Of a stretch of DNA of 64,000 nucleotides, positions 18,746-27,737 are shown in pieces. The position numbers and the translations under genes were made by a program. Every line of letters begins with the position of its first letter. Position 1 is the stretch's first letter. This DNA comes from Pseudoalteromonas luteoviolacea. GTDB lineage: Bacteria > Pseudomonadota > Gammaproteobacteria > Enterobacterales > Alteromonadaceae. The DNA lies in contig NZ_JWIC01000003.1 in the NCBI RefSeq assembly GCF_000814765.1, positions 317,501 through 381,500 of the forward strand, given 5' to 3'. A model generated the notes under the pieces. That model had not been told where the DNA came from and did not search any database. It saw only the letters and a program-made list of their open reading frames with translations.

Positions 18746-19165
18746 ATGAATTTACTCAATATCGTTTCTAATAATGACCATCTATCGAATGCCGCAAACT
18801 TACTGGGTCGAGTTGGTTTATCTGTTATCTTTATTTTGGCGGGGGTGAATAAAATCCAATACTTTGAGGGCAATGCGCAGTATCTCGCTTCCGGTGGTTT
18901 ACCTGAGTTTTTACTCCCGTTAGTGATTGCGTTTGAGCTGATTGGCGGATTATTTATCTTAGCGGGGGCATTAACCCAGTTAACCGCATTGGCCTTTGCC
19001 GGATTCTGTGTAGTGAGTGCTTTGGTGTTTCACAATAACCTTGCGGATCAAATGCAGTTTTTTATGTTCTTTAAAAACATCGCCATGGCAGGCGGCTTTT
19101 TAGCCTTAGCCTCTACTGGCGCAGGTCGCTTTAGTGTCGACCACAAGTTGGCTAAATCAGCATAA
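18746..19165 (+). CDS. DoxX-family inner-membrane protein (YqjF-like)
   Basis: The 139-residue product has four hydrophobic segments and the DoxX signature GRVGLSVIFILAGVNKIQYF near the N-terminus. In E. coli the DoxX protein YqjF is encoded beside the glutathionyl-hydroquinone reductase YqjG, and the same pairing occurs here (next gene, 87 bp downstream). The role is probably quinone or thiol redox stress at the membrane. ATG 18746 has GGAG seven bases upstream; the TTG at 18734 overlaps that site and is rejected. Confidence 0.85.
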   Translation: MNLLNIVSNNDHLSNAANLLGRVGLSVIFILAGVNKIQYFEGNAQYLASGGLPEFLLPLVIAFELIGGLFILAGALTQLTALAFAGFCVVSALVFHNNLADQMQFFMFFKNIAMAGGFLALASTGAGRFSVDHKLAKSA

Positions 19166-19172
19166 ATGGCGG

Positions 19173-19190
19173 TGGCCCAAATTTGGGCCA
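19173..19190. repeat. 18-bp perfect palindrome between doxX-like and GST genes
   Basis: TGGCCCAAATTTGGGCCA reads the same on both strands. As RNA it would form a loopless or small-loop hairpin between the two cistrons; as DNA it could bind a dimeric regulator. No T-run follows, so a terminator is unlikely. Confidence 0.55.
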
Positions 19191-19252
19191 AACTTTGAAC
19201 TGCTATGTCAGCAGTTGCAGATACATGTTTAAGCATAGGTGAGGAGCAAAAA

Positions 19253-20224
19253 ATGGGTTTATTGGTTAACGGACATTGGCAAGACAAGTGGTACGATACT
19301 AAATCAAGTAATGGTGAATTTAAGCGTGAAGCTGCCCAGTTACGAAATTGGGTTACCCCTGACGGCGAAGCAGGCCCAAGTGGAGAAGCAGGTTTTAAAG
19401 CAGAAAAAGGCCGCTATCACTTGTTTGTATCACTCGCTTGCCCTTGGGCGCACCGCACATTGATATTTAGAAAGCTTAAAGGGTTAGAGGACTACATTGA
19501 TGTATCTGTGGTGAGTCCTGACATGTTAGAGCAGGGTTGGACGTTTGACAAAGCCACCGGCAGTACAGGCGATGCATTATTTGACAGTCACTTTATGCAT
19601 CAGATCTACACCAAAAATAAAGCAGATTATAGCGGTCGAGTTACAGTGCCCGTTTTATGGGATAAACAATTACAGCGTATCGTGAGTAATGAGTCATCTG
19701 AGATCATTCGTATGTTTAATAGTGCATTTGATACGCTTACAGGCAATACATTAGATTTTTATCCACGTGCTTTACAGGCTCAAATTGATGACATCAATGA
19801 TTTTGTTTATGACTCGATAAATAACGGGGTATATCGCACAGGGTTTGCCACCAGCCAAGAGGCTTATCACCAAGCGTATGGCAAACTATTTGATGCGCTT
19901 GATAAAGTAGAAAATATTCTAAGTGAAAATAGGTACTTAGCTGGCGATACATTAACAGAAGCCGATTGGCGTTTGTTTACCACTTTGATAAGATTTGATG
20001 CCGTGTATGTTGGTCACTTTAAATGTAATCAGCGCACAATTGAAAGCTATCCAAACTTGTCTAATTACGTTAGAGAATTATATCAATACCCAGGCGTCGC
20101 TGAGACAGTTGATTTTTATCATATTAAACGTCATTACTATTTTAGCCATACGATGATCAATCCAACGCAAGTTGTGCCCAATGGACCGGACATCGATTAC
20201 GCTCGGCCACATAATCGAGGCTGA
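19253..20224 (+). CDS. yqjG: Glutathionyl-hydroquinone reductase (Xi-class GST)
   Basis: The 323-residue product has the Xi-class motif CPWAHRT with the catalytic Cys at residue 63, preceded by the typical FKAEKGRYHLFVSLACPWAH context, and a C-terminal all-helical GST domain (EADWRLFTTLIRFDAVYVGHFKCN). These enzymes reduce glutathionyl-hydroquinones and use glutathione as reductant. ATG 19253 has GAGGAG upstream. It is paired with a DoxX gene as in the E. coli yqjFG locus. Confidence 0.92.
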   Translation: MGLLVNGHWQDKWYDTKSSNGEFKREAAQLRNWVTPDGEAGPSGEAGFKAEKGRYHLFVSLACPWAHRTLIFRKLKGLEDYIDVSVVSPDMLEQGWTFDKATGSTGDALFDSHFMHQIYTKNKADYSGRVTVPVLWDKQLQRIVSNESSEIIRMFNSAFDTLTGNTLDFYPRALQAQIDDINDFVYDSINNGVYRTGFATSQEAYHQAYGKLFDALDKVENILSENRYLAGDTLTEADWRLFTTLIRFDAVYVGHFKCNQRTIESYPNLSNYVRELYQYPGVAETVDFYHIKRHYYFSHTMINPTQVVPNGPDIDYARPHNRG

Positions 20225-20230
20225 TAATAA

Positions 20231-20292
20231 CGACAATACGACAATACGACAATACGACAATACGACAATACGACAATACGACAATACGACAA
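20231..20292. repeat. 8-bp tandem repeat CGACAATA, about 7.75 copies
   Basis: Seven perfect copies of CGACAATA plus a partial eighth (CGACAA) begin 6 bp after the yqjG stop and run directly into a terminator hairpin. The unit is not a multiple of three and lies outside coding sequence. It is not a CRISPR, as there are no spacers. Confidence 0.95.
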
Positions 20293-20313
20293 GAGCCAGA
20301 GATGGCTCTTTTG
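20291..20313 (+). terminator. Terminator of yqjG
   Basis: AAGAGCC-AGAGAT-GGCTCTT (7-bp stem) ending in TTTT. It abuts the 8-bp tandem repeat. Confidence 0.75.
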
Positions 20314-20473
20314 ATATTTATGAAATCATTTTTCAATTTTTTTAGGTTTATATTTTTTGATTAAATAACTACGATTTTATATCGTTGACTAATTAATCAA
20401 TATAAACATATGTTTTTTGATTTTACATACACGAATAATAGTTTTTTGGTGATATTTTGAACTGCATATTGAT

Positions 20474-20869
20474 GTGCATGTTTTATTTACCGAAAGCACG
20501 TCTTTTGATCCGACTAAAGGGTCACGTTATGTGAAAGAGTTGGATATTCAATCTGCTAATAAAGTAGCCGTCAGTACCATTACTCCAACCAATCATAATT
20601 ACTCTGGCGCAACATACTTAACCAACCGCCATGCATGGGCAGTGAATAAGGTCTTAGTTAATGGCAATAACCATCAGCCATACTTCGGCGGTGATATACA
20701 GCTTCATCTGCGTGTTAACGGCAGTTGGCAACACCGGGGTACATATGCGGATGGCGGCAATTACACATACATTAGAAAAGTGCGTGGCTCAGACTATAAA
20801 GCGGTTGCTTCTAAAGGCGTGGGCGAGATTGATAACGGAAATACGCAAATACGTATTGAAGTGAAATAA
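20474..20869 (+). pseudogene. Orphan C-terminal-like protein fragment, start unclear
   Basis: The frame is open from 20453 (after a TGA) to 20869 and reads as a folded beta-rich protein (GDIQLHLRVNGSWQHRGTYADGG, ending NTQIRIEVK). There is no ATG at the beginning; the only candidate is GTG 20474, without a ribosome site, and the frame already looks like mid-protein upstream of it (FELHIDVHVLF). The sequence before it is very AT-rich. Most likely this is the 3' remainder of a longer gene whose 5' part is lost. Family not recognised. Confidence 0.45.
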
Positions 20870-21010
20870 CAAGGAGGAGCTTTGGAAGCGAACATGTATT
20901 TCCAAAGCACACACTTTGGATTGAAGCGCAGGGGACTCACTGAGTGAAAACTGTACTGCGCCTCAAAACACAAAAGTCGAGGAACTCAGTGCTTTAACTG
21001 GTTAGTTCGA

Positions 21011-21048
21011 CAAAAAAGGTTGCAGTGAGCATGTTTACTCACTGCAAC
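21011..21048 (-). terminator. Terminator of the DUF819 gene
   Basis: GTTGCAGTGAG (21019-21029) pairs with CTCACTGCAAC (21038-21048); read on the minus strand the stem is followed by CCTTTTTTG. It starts 12 bp after the minus-strand stop. Confidence 0.85.
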
Positions 21049-21059
21049 TTTATGCAGGC

Positions 21060-22223
21060 TTACATAGCTTGTAGCAACATAGCTACCCCAATGCCTGCAC
21101 CAGTACCAATGATGACGCCCATCAACGCCATTAAGATTGCAACAGGTACTAACGTTTGGCTATACGCTGCAGCGAGCACGGGTGATGAAGCAACCCCGCC
21201 AATATTTGCGAGCGACGCAATGCCACAGGTAAAGAGGTCCAGCTTGAAAATTTTGGCTATGGTAGTCAGGATCACGCCATGGATCAGCAGAATAACAAAG
21301 CCCGCTAAAATGTATGCAGGTGCTTGGGTCAGCTCTGCAAAGTCTGCATTGGCTGCAATCAGACCGACTAAAGTATACAGTAAGACATTCGAAAGTTGTG
21401 GTGAGCCAGGTAGCTTGCCAAGTGGTGTCATCGCACAAATCACACCAACAAGGGTCACTATCATGATGCTCCATGTCGTGCCTGTTAGTACGGCGTTGTG
21501 AGGTAACAAACCTGAGACATAAATCGCCAGTGCTGAGAGACCAAAGGCACTCCCTAATAAAAGCATCATATCTGGAAACGTGGTTTCTTTTCTGATTTTG
21601 TCATTGGATAAGGTGAGTTTTTCTTGTAGATCGTCCAGTGTGCTGGTATCTGCTTTGGTCCACGCATTAAATTTGTGTGCAAATGGCACGAGTGCCAATA
21701 AAAACATAATCCACATTGCATAATCAATAGAATCGATGAGCAGTGTATAACCCATACCAGCATCATTGAGCCCTAAAGATTGTTGGACCGCAACCATGTT
21801 TTGTGTGCCCCCAATCCAACTGCCTGCTAAGGCACCAAACGTGAGCGCAGCATTGTCATTTAAGTAACTTTGGAATAGTGCGAACGAGACAATGAATCCA
21901 AGAACAATACTTAATGTTGCCGCGAAAAATGTCCCCAATAGCTTTGGTCCCAGCTTTACAATATCTCTTAAATCAGCCCTTAGTAACATCAAAAAGATCA
22001 TGGCTGGTAAAATCGCTGTTTTGACTTCCGAGCGAGCTTGTTTAACAGACTCGGTCATTTCCCAAACGCCTAAAGTTGACATCACCATGGCTGAAAAATA
22101 GATGATAATAACAGCTGGTACATACTTGAAAAAAGGCCCGTTTTTATATTTATCCTCACCCCAAATTATTATACTGGATACAAACATTAAGAATGCGATA
22201 AACGCAAAACCATCTTGGATCAT
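21060..22223 (-). CDS. DUF819 family integral membrane protein (YjcL-like)
   Basis: The 387-residue polytopic protein has about ten hydrophobic helices and the conserved segments GALAGSWIGGTQNMVAVQ and CGIASLANIGGVASSPVLAAAY, typical of DUF819. The fold resembles secondary transporters of the BASS/2-keto-gluconate type, but the substrate is unknown. AGGGA precedes the ATG. It stands alone between terminators. Confidence 0.88.
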   Translation of the reverse strand: MIQDGFAFIAFLMFVSSIIIWGEDKYKNGPFFKYVPAVIIIYFSAMVMSTLGVWEMTESVKQARSEVKTAILPAMIFLMLLRADLRDIVKLGPKLLGTFFAATLSIVLGFIVSFALFQSYLNDNAALTFGALAGSWIGGTQNMVAVQQSLGLNDAGMGYTLLIDSIDYAMWIMFLLALVPFAHKFNAWTKADTSTLDDLQEKLTLSNDKIRKETTFPDMMLLLGSAFGLSALAIYVSGLLPHNAVLTGTTWSIMIVTLVGVICAMTPLGKLPGSPQLSNVLLYTLVGLIAANADFAELTQAPAYILAGFVILLIHGVILTTIAKIFKLDLFTCGIASLANIGGVASSPVLAAAYSQTLVPVAILMALMGVIIGTGAGIGVAMLLQAM

Positions 22224-22472
22224 ACTTCCCTCTATTCTAATTATTATGAATTTCCAGCTATGCTAGCTGAATTTTGCAAAAAAAACGATGTAAATTCACT
22301 GATATATGTTACGAATGTTAAATTTTAAAATTATCAAAGCCACTGATTACTATGCTAATTTTAAGATGTCGTTACCAAGTCGTGTTAATGTCGGGTTAGA
22401 GTCGAGGTATTGTCGTCACCGCCAGAGAGTAGGATTTATTATGCTCTCATTGCAGTTTATTGAGGTAAAAAT

Positions 22473-22916
22473 ATGATTTTAAAACAACTTAGGTTAAGCC
22501 GCAGCTTATCTCAAGAACAGCTCGCGAATATGTCAGGTTTAAATGTACGGACTATTCAGCGCATTGAAGCTGGTGCCAATGCAAGTTTAGAGTCACAGAA
22601 ATGCCTTGCAGCTGCACTGAATGTCAGTATTGAAGCGTTGAATCAGGTGAGGTTTACAATGAAACAAAGTAAAGACAATTGGAAGGAGTTACCACTGATA
22701 TTAAAGGTGTGGTTTACGCTTAATTTCTTACAAATTAGGCCCAAACGTAAAACGGCAAGACGCATCGAGTATATAAGTCATGGTTTTGGTTTTATGTTTT
22801 GTACTTTGGGCATTGTTAGTGAAGCCGCTTTGATAGGGGGCTTATTCATGTTGATAACGGGGTATTTATTTACGTTGTTAAAATGGCAAGGAGATAAATA
22901 TACGATATGGGATTAG
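22473..22916 (+). CDS. XRE-family helix-turn-helix protein with C-terminal membrane segment
   Basis: The 147-residue product has an N-terminal XRE domain (LRLSRSLSQEQLANMSGLNVRTIQRIEAG, residues 5-33) followed by a linker and two hydrophobic helices (about 100-135, GFGFMFCTLGIVSEAALIGG and following). This layout (HTH then 2TM) occurs in small membrane-linked regulators in marine bacteria. GAGG upstream of the ATG supports the start. Target unknown. Confidence 0.8.
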   Translation: MILKQLRLSRSLSQEQLANMSGLNVRTIQRIEAGANASLESQKCLAAALNVSIEALNQVRFTMKQSKDNWKELPLILKVWFTLNFLQIRPKRKTARRIEYISHGFGFMFCTLGIVSEAALIGGLFMLITGYLFTLLKWQGDKYTIWD

Positions 22917-23224
22917 GTCAAATATTAGCTAATTCTATGCAACAAGAAGCATATTAGTGGGTAAAGTGAACTATATGAATTTAATCATTAAAAATAATAA
23001 ATTAATACTATTTTATTTTTAATGGAAAGGGCTATCATCCTATTTATGAATTTGATGGTTTAAATATATTTTGTTCTAAATCAATGTTTTGTTTCGTTTC
23101 TATTGAGCTCGACTAAAGTTGAAAGTAAGAATAAAAAATATATGAGTTTAGTTTTACTTTTCATAAGTAAATAAATCTTGTTCATTGACACATTAATAAA
23201 TTGTATCATTTAAAGGAGATGATG
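22917..23224. other. AT-rich intergenic region upstream of the secreted lectin-like gene
   Basis: About 300 bp, strongly AT-rich, no plausible ORF. It must contain the promoter of the next gene, whose ribosome site AAAGGAG (23212-23218) is very strong. Confidence 0.6.
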
Positions 23225-24559
23225 ATGCTTAAAAATACCCTATGGCTTTCTTTATTTGCGTGCACAAGCGCGATGGCTGTTAACGAGTACGCTGAAGTTT
23301 CTGCAAGCGATGCTTGGAACGTTGTAAATCACACTAACGGTAATCTAGTATTCACAAGTGCGCCTTCAGACAAAGAAGCTGACGCTGGTATTATCGCTTT
23401 GCAGCAATCTGCTGGTGGTGTTGAAATTAAATTCCAAGAATGGCCATATCTTGACGGTGCACACGTTGCCGAAGATCTCGCAATTCTATCACTGCCTGCT
23501 GGTCGTCAAGCTCTGGCTGATGGCACAATCATTGAAGTTGGTACCTTTAAACTAGGCAACGGTGAAAACACAATTAACTTCTCTGAGAAGTTTGACCATA
23601 CACCGCATATTTTCTTAACTGGTCAATCAAACGACAATGCAAAAGCCTATGTAACTCGCGTACATGGTGTGACGCAGCACGGCTTTGTTGCATTAAAGCA
23701 AGGTGAAGAAGCCGCTTCAAACCTACCAGCGCAAGAAACAGTTGCATACCTAGCTATCTACGCGCCAAACAATACGGGTTCAATCGGTGGTAACGATTTC
23801 ATCATTGATCAAGTAAAACTTGACCACTCAGCAGCTACTGAAGCGACTTATGGATTGTATCTGCAAGAAGAGCAGTCGAAAGACACTGAACTTACGCACA
23901 TTGTAGAGCATGTTAATGTTATGAAGTTTGGCAGACATGTGTTTGCACAAGATGTGACTGCTTTTGGTCGTGATACAGTTGCACCTAGATTGGCAAATGA
24001 TTTTGCTCAAGCACCGACGGGTAGCTCGTGTGCTGCAATTCAAACACAAAACCCATTAGTAGCAAGCGGTTACTATACAATTACTCCAGCGAACTCAGCG
24101 CCAATTGAAGTATATTGTAATATGGAAAAAGAGTCTGGCGGCTGGACTTTATTCGCGACACATAATACATCACTAAAATCAGTTGATGCTGTTGATGTTG
24201 TTAAGCACGACGGTTTTGGTGTAATGACCGATGCAAACTGGCAAGCAGTTAGAGACAGTATGCAATACGGTATTATGTTTGTTGATGGTGCTGGCAAGGT
24301 GGGTATCGTAGAAAAAGATGCGCTATTAAATGCGTCTTGTATCTCACTTAACCAAACAGACTCACTGGCTAATAACCCTGCGCCATATGGTCGTTTCTGG
24401 CACACAGAAAGATCTGGTTGTGGTGGTTCTGGCGGTGACTACAGTGAAGCAATCCTAAATATCGGTTGGTCACATGTTTATAACTTCACAGGTGCGTTCA
24501 GCAAGTGGGAGTTTAGCGGTGGTTACACTGCGGGTATCGTAGAGTACTACATCAAGTAA
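23225..24559 (+). CDS. Secreted protein with H-type-lectin-like and fibrinogen-like domains
   Basis: The 444-residue product begins with a signal peptide (MLKNTLWLSLFACTSAMA). The middle (about 95-190) resembles an H-type lectin sandwich (GNGENTINFSEKFDHTPHIFLTG...). The C-terminal part (about 265-444) opens like fibrinogen-related or fibrillar-collagen C-terminal domains (SCAAIQTQNPLVASGYYTI, then YCNMEKESGGWTLFATH) and has several Cys in the right places (YCNM, ASCIS, SGCGG). This suggests an extracellular sugar-binding protein. Three ATGs stand in a row; 23225 is best spaced from AAAGGAG. A strong terminator follows. Domain names are by pattern memory. Confidence 0.68.
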   Translation: MLKNTLWLSLFACTSAMAVNEYAEVSASDAWNVVNHTNGNLVFTSAPSDKEADAGIIALQQSAGGVEIKFQEWPYLDGAHVAEDLAILSLPAGRQALADGTIIEVGTFKLGNGENTINFSEKFDHTPHIFLTGQSNDNAKAYVTRVHGVTQHGFVALKQGEEAASNLPAQETVAYLAIYAPNNTGSIGGNDFIIDQVKLDHSAATEATYGLYLQEEQSKDTELTHIVEHVNVMKFGRHVFAQDVTAFGRDTVAPRLANDFAQAPTGSSCAAIQTQNPLVASGYYTITPANSAPIEVYCNMEKESGGWTLFATHNTSLKSVDAVDVVKHDGFGVMTDANWQAVRDSMQYGIMFVDGAGKVGIVEKDALLNASCISLNQTDSLANNPAPYGRFWHTERSGCGGSGGDYSEAILNIGWSHVYNFTGAFSKWEFSGGYTAGIVEYYIK

Positions 24560-24600
24560 AACTCAACGTCAGCATGCTTGTTTTGAGTGTGCACATGAGA

Positions 24601-24636
24601 AGCCAAGTATAGCGTATTGCTTACTTGGCTTTTTTA
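24601..24636 (+). terminator. Terminator of the secreted lectin-like gene
   Basis: AGCCAAGTA (24601-24609) pairs with TACTTGGCT (24622-24630), followed by TTTTTATTTTT. Confidence 0.88.
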
Positions 24637-24690
24637 TTTTTGGTCAACTTAATTGCGCTATTTACTCTTAAATTGATAGCGATAAGGTGA

Positions 24691-25179
24691 CTAAAATTGC
24701 TCAAAAAATGACACTTGTGCAGGATGTTTGAGTGCTTTGGGTCTGATTGATTGCACTTGCGTGATGATGTCTGAATGTGTGTACCCCAGCCGTTTCATTA
24801 ATAGGCCAATCACCAGTCCTGTTCTGCCAGAGCCACCTTTACAGTGCACAGCGACAGTACCTTGACGATTAATGATATCAATGACTTCATTATAATGATG
24901 ATTAAATGCGTTGGTGAAATCTTGATTAGGCGCATCGTCATCGGGAAGTGGAAATTGAAACCACGTGACGCCTTGTTCTTGGCACTCTAACGCGAGGTTT
25001 TGTGCATTGTTCTTTTGTAGCTCACTGTCATACATTAAGGTAATGATGGCCTCTGCGCCTGCGTGTTTCAGTTGGCTGACCGACGCTTTTAAGGTGGCCT
25101 CTTTTGTGCCTGGACACGGAGTAAATATAAATTCGCCGCCATTTTCCAGTGTTAGCTTATCAAATGGGTGAGTTTGCAT
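24691..25179 (-). CDS. Dual-specificity/tyrosine phosphatase in the ars operon
   Basis: The 162-residue product has the cysteine phosphatase loop HCKGGSGR (H112, C113, R119) followed by TG, an Asp-rich general-acid loop LPDDDAP (about 79-84), and an N-terminal FTPCPGTK motif like CDKN3/KAP-type phosphatases. It is the last gene of arsCR-acr3-this, 9 bp after acr3, so it is presumably co-induced by arsenic. Its role there is uncertain: it may act on a phosphorylated or arsenylated metabolite, or reduce arsenate as phosphatase-like enzymes sometimes do. No membrane segment is visible. Confidence 0.83.
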   Translation of the reverse strand: MQTHPFDKLTLENGGEFIFTPCPGTKEATLKASVSQLKHAGAEAIITLMYDSELQKNNAQNLALECQEQGVTWFQFPLPDDDAPNQDFTNAFNHHYNEVIDIINRQGTVAVHCKGGSGRTGLVIGLLMKRLGYTHSDIITQVQSIRPKALKHPAQVSFFEQF

Positions 25180-25188
25180 AATTGCCTC

Positions 25189-26220
25189 TTAATGGGTTTG
25201 TGGGTTAAACCAGTGTTTGGTTTTATTAACAATTGCGACCAAAGATAACATCACAGGGACTTCAACCAATACGCCGACCACGGTGGCAAGTGCGGCACCT
25301 GAATGTAATCCAAATAAAGATATTGCCACAGCGACGGCCAACTCAAAGAAGTTTGACGTGCCAATGAGGCAAGCGGGCGCGGCGATGTTGTGTTTTAATT
25401 TGAGTTTGAGTGCTGCAAAATAAGCGATGAAAAATATGCCATAGGTTTGCAAAATAAGGGGGATGGCTATCAAAATGATGTTCATCGGCTGTGTGATGAT
25501 GGTATTGGCTTGAAAACCAAACAACAGCACGACCGTGGCCAACAACCCTATTACTGAAAAAGGCTTCAATTTGGCAAGTAATGCGTTAATGGTGGTTTCA
25601 TTTTGGCCTGATGAATTTAACCGTTTTCGTGTGAAAATACCCGCTATTAGGGGTAACAGCACATATAGTACAACAGACATAAGCAATGTATCCCACGGCA
25701 CATGAATATCAGATACACCGAGTAATAAGCCTGCAATGGGCGCAAATGCGAAGATCATAATCACGTCGTTAACAGACACTTGTACTAAGGTATAGTTGGC
25801 ATCGCCTTTTGTCAGTTGGGACCACACAAACACCATGGCGGTACATGGGGCAACACCCAATAAAATCATACCAGCGATGTACGACTGTGCCGTTTCTGGA
25901 TTGACATAATTGGCAAAAACACCCTCAAAAAATAACCAACCAAGCGCAGCCATTGTGAAAGGTTTTACGAGCCAATTGATCACCACAGTGAGGATCAATC
26001 CTTGCGGATTTTTGCCGACTTCTCGGATGGTTGAGAAGTCAATTTGCACCATCATGGGGTAAATCATGACCCAGATAAACACAGCGATAACCAAATTAAC
26101 ATTGGCATAAGCCATGGTCGCGATGAGTTCGAATAGAGGGGGATAAACCAAGCCTAGCCCAACCCCGAATACAATACTGGCAGCAACCCAAACAGATAGG
26201 TAACGTTCAAATATACCCAC
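25189..26220 (-). CDS. acr3: Acr3-family arsenite efflux permease
   Basis: The 343-residue protein has ten hydrophobic helices and the Acr3 hallmarks: the conserved Cys in [18 protein letters not shown] on helix 4, VNWLVKPF-like [17 protein letters not shown], and [18 protein letters not shown] on helix 9. It exports As(III), using the proton gradient. It sits 11 bp after the arsC-arsR fusion gene and 9 bp before the phosphatase gene, as one operon. Confidence 0.95.
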   Translation of the reverse strand: MGIFERYLSVWVAASIVFGVGLGLVYPPLFELIATMAYANVNLVIAVFIWVMIYPMMVQIDFSTIREVGKNPQGLILTVVINWLVKPFTMAALGWLFFEGVFANYVNPETAQSYIAGMILLGVAPCTAMVFVWSQLTKGDANYTLVQVSVNDVIMIFAFAPIAGLLLGVSDIHVPWDTLLMSVVLYVLLPLIAGIFTRKRLNSSGQNETTINALLAKLKPFSVIGLLATVVLLFGFQANTIITQPMNIILIAIPLILQTYGIFFIAYFAALKLKLKHNIAAPACLIGTSNFFELAVAVAISLFGLHSGAALATVVGVLVEVPVMLSLVAIVNKTKHWFNPQTH

Positions 26221-26231
26221 AGACGAACTCC

Positions 26232-26993
26232 TTAGTTACACAAGTTTGCAAAACGAGTAGGGCGATCACCCATGGCGTTCAATCTACTGAGCTCTTTTTC
26301 TATGAAGCAGGGTTCATTGATCACGGTCGATGTAATGACGTGTTTCATCCACTCAGGTAAAGTGGGGTTGAGAGAATAGAAAACCCATTGATGGTATTTT
26401 CTATCTGACAAGATCCCTATTTTTCGCAGCTGCGCGAGATGTCGAGATACTTTTGGTTGGCTCGACTCGTCCAGTGCCGTCATCAGTTCGCATACACAGG
26501 CTTCTTTTTCAACGGCAATGATGAGTAGGGTTTTTAAACGAGTCTCATCGGCCAGCGCTTTATAAAATGCTGTAGGGTGAATTGTTGCCGGTTTTTGTGT
26601 GGCATTTTCAATAAATAGAGACTGGATCTTTTCATTGATCTCTTGCAAAGTCTTTTCAAATGGATGCTCACATTGGCGAGACTTAGGCTCTGCAATATCC
26701 CAAGCAAGGCAATTAACGCCATTGACACGACCTTCACATTCTTTGGTCGCGCTTGCGCACAAGGTTATCACATAGTCGAAATGCATATTTGAGAATTCAT
26801 CTACATGCTGTGAAGCCAAGCCTTGGTTATTCAGCCCAAAGTGTTCGATAGCTGCGAGGGTACGAGGATCAGCGCCAGTCGGGTGAGTACCTGCACTGTA
26901 AACATCATATTGGCCTTTACCATGGTGTTTTAGTAATACTTCAGCCATCAGAGAGCGCGCTGAGTTCTCAGTGCATAAAAATAGAACCTTCAT
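26232..26993 (-). CDS. ArsC-ArsR fusion: thioredoxin-type arsenate reductase plus arsenic repressor
   Basis: The 253-residue product joins two ars functions. Residues 1-130 are a low-molecular-weight-phosphatase-type arsenate reductase with the loop C7-TENSA-R13 and the redox pair C79 and C86 (seven apart, as in pI258 ArsC, which hands a disulfide to thioredoxin). Residues 140-250 are an ArsR winged helix ([28 protein letters not shown]) with the metal-binding motif ACVCEL (C166, C168). It therefore probably represses its own operon and also reduces As(V) to As(III) for Acr3. ATG 26993 begins exactly at the ArsC consensus; the longer frame upstream is rejected. Confidence 0.93.
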   Translation of the reverse strand: MKVLFLCTENSARSLMAEVLLKHHGKGQYDVYSAGTHPTGADPRTLAAIEHFGLNNQGLASQHVDEFSNMHFDYVITLCASATKECEGRVNGVNCLAWDIAEPKSRQCEHPFEKTLQEINEKIQSLFIENATQKPATIHPTAFYKALADETRLKTLLIIAVEKEACVCELMTALDESSQPKVSRHLAQLRKIGILSDRKYHQWVFYSLNPTLPEWMKHVITSTVINEPCFIEKELSRLNAMGDRPTRFANLCN

Positions 26994-27016
26994 ATCGTTG
27001 CCTATTTCTAAATTGC

Positions 27017-27036
27017 ATATAATAAATTTGTTATAT
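27017..27036. promoter_or_regulatory. Candidate ArsR operator upstream of the ars operon
   Basis: ATATAA (27017-27022) and TTATAT (27031-27036) form an inverted repeat 24 bp upstream of the arsC-arsR start, embedded in AT-rich promoter-like sequence. ArsR proteins bind such imperfect palindromes; assignment is by position. Confidence 0.45.
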
Positions 27037-27101
27037 ACTAACTTCGTTATGTAATGGTCGCAAGCGTTTTGGCTAGGCTGCTTTTTTACATGCCCTATGC
27101 G

Positions 27102-27216
27102 CTTCATGTTTTAAATTCCAGCCAAATTACAAAGTCGAGCAATTTATCTGGTGGTCAAAGTACATTGGACATGACCAGGGAGGTTTATTTCTACTGTGGA
27201 ACATATCGAGGTGTAA
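27102..27216 (+). mobile_element. Relic of the Y1-transposon family (3' non-coding tail)
   Basis: This stretch, beginning CTTCATGTTTTAAATTCCAG, is a diverged copy of 33027-33140 (both contain AAAGTCGAGCAATTTATCTG followed by GTGGTCA). That second copy continues into the element end GGGTGTCAT and, upstream, into sequence resembling the 3' untranslated part of the intact transposon at 28458-29706. I infer a fossil element tail. The rest of 26994-27392 shows no gene. Confidence 0.6.
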
Positions 27217-27392
27217 CACGTATTTATAGGGCATGGCTGCTCGATATTGGCGTGTGTCGCACTTGGCAGTTTAATTTGGGCTTAAATGTTTATTTATTGT
27301 TGCGATTTTAAGGCTAAGTTGTTTCTGTTGGGCTGTTTTTGTTTCTTTAAAAGAAATTATATGGTAAAAAGCGCATTTTAAGTGGAGTTACC

Positions 27393-27737
27393 ATGAAAAA
27401 GTCTTTAATTACGTTTTTACTCTTTTCGTCAATGTCTGCAATGAGTGCAGTGGGAGATAGGGTAACAACACAGGCTCAATTGGTTGATGAATTAAGAGTA
27501 CAGCAACATGAAAGCGATGCATATTATTACGTTAAACCAGTGGGCAATGATTGGCTTGCCAAAGACTGTCCTGCAGCACAATATGCCTATATTAAAGAGT
27601 CAGAGGCGGGGGCAAAGATGATTATGTCAATGGTAATTAGCTCTAAAATCGCTCAAAAACCAGTTAAATTTAATGGAGTATGTGGCGATATTAGTGGGAA
27701 CCTAGGATACATAAAGATTACTGATATATTTCTTTAA
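27393..27737 (+). CDS. Small secreted protein of unknown function
   Basis: The 114-residue product has a signal peptide (MKKSLITFLLFSSMSAMSA) and two Cys in the mature part (KDCPAAQYAYIK and FNGVCGDISG), likely a disulfide. The pattern of a helix rich in Ala/Met/Ser followed by a KPVKFNGxC strand and a terminal strand recalls the widespread family of small secreted proteins that look like AB5-toxin B-subunit folds, but this is weak pattern memory. GTGGAG lies upstream of the ATG. Confidence 0.7.
   Translation: MKKSLITFLLFSSMSAMSAVGDRVTTQAQLVDELRVQQHESDAYYYVKPVGNDWLAKDCPAAQYAYIKESEAGAKMIMSMVISSKIAQKPVKFNGVCGDISGNLGYIKITDIFL

Noticed and set aside
20231..20292. Tandem CGACAATA repeats as a possible CRISPR array
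   Set aside because: The units are directly adjacent with no spacers and only 8 bp long.
27054..27311. Plus-strand 85-codon frame in the arsenic-operon upstream region
   Set aside because: It is translated from the fossil transposon tail (matching 32965-33150 in another copy), not from a gene.
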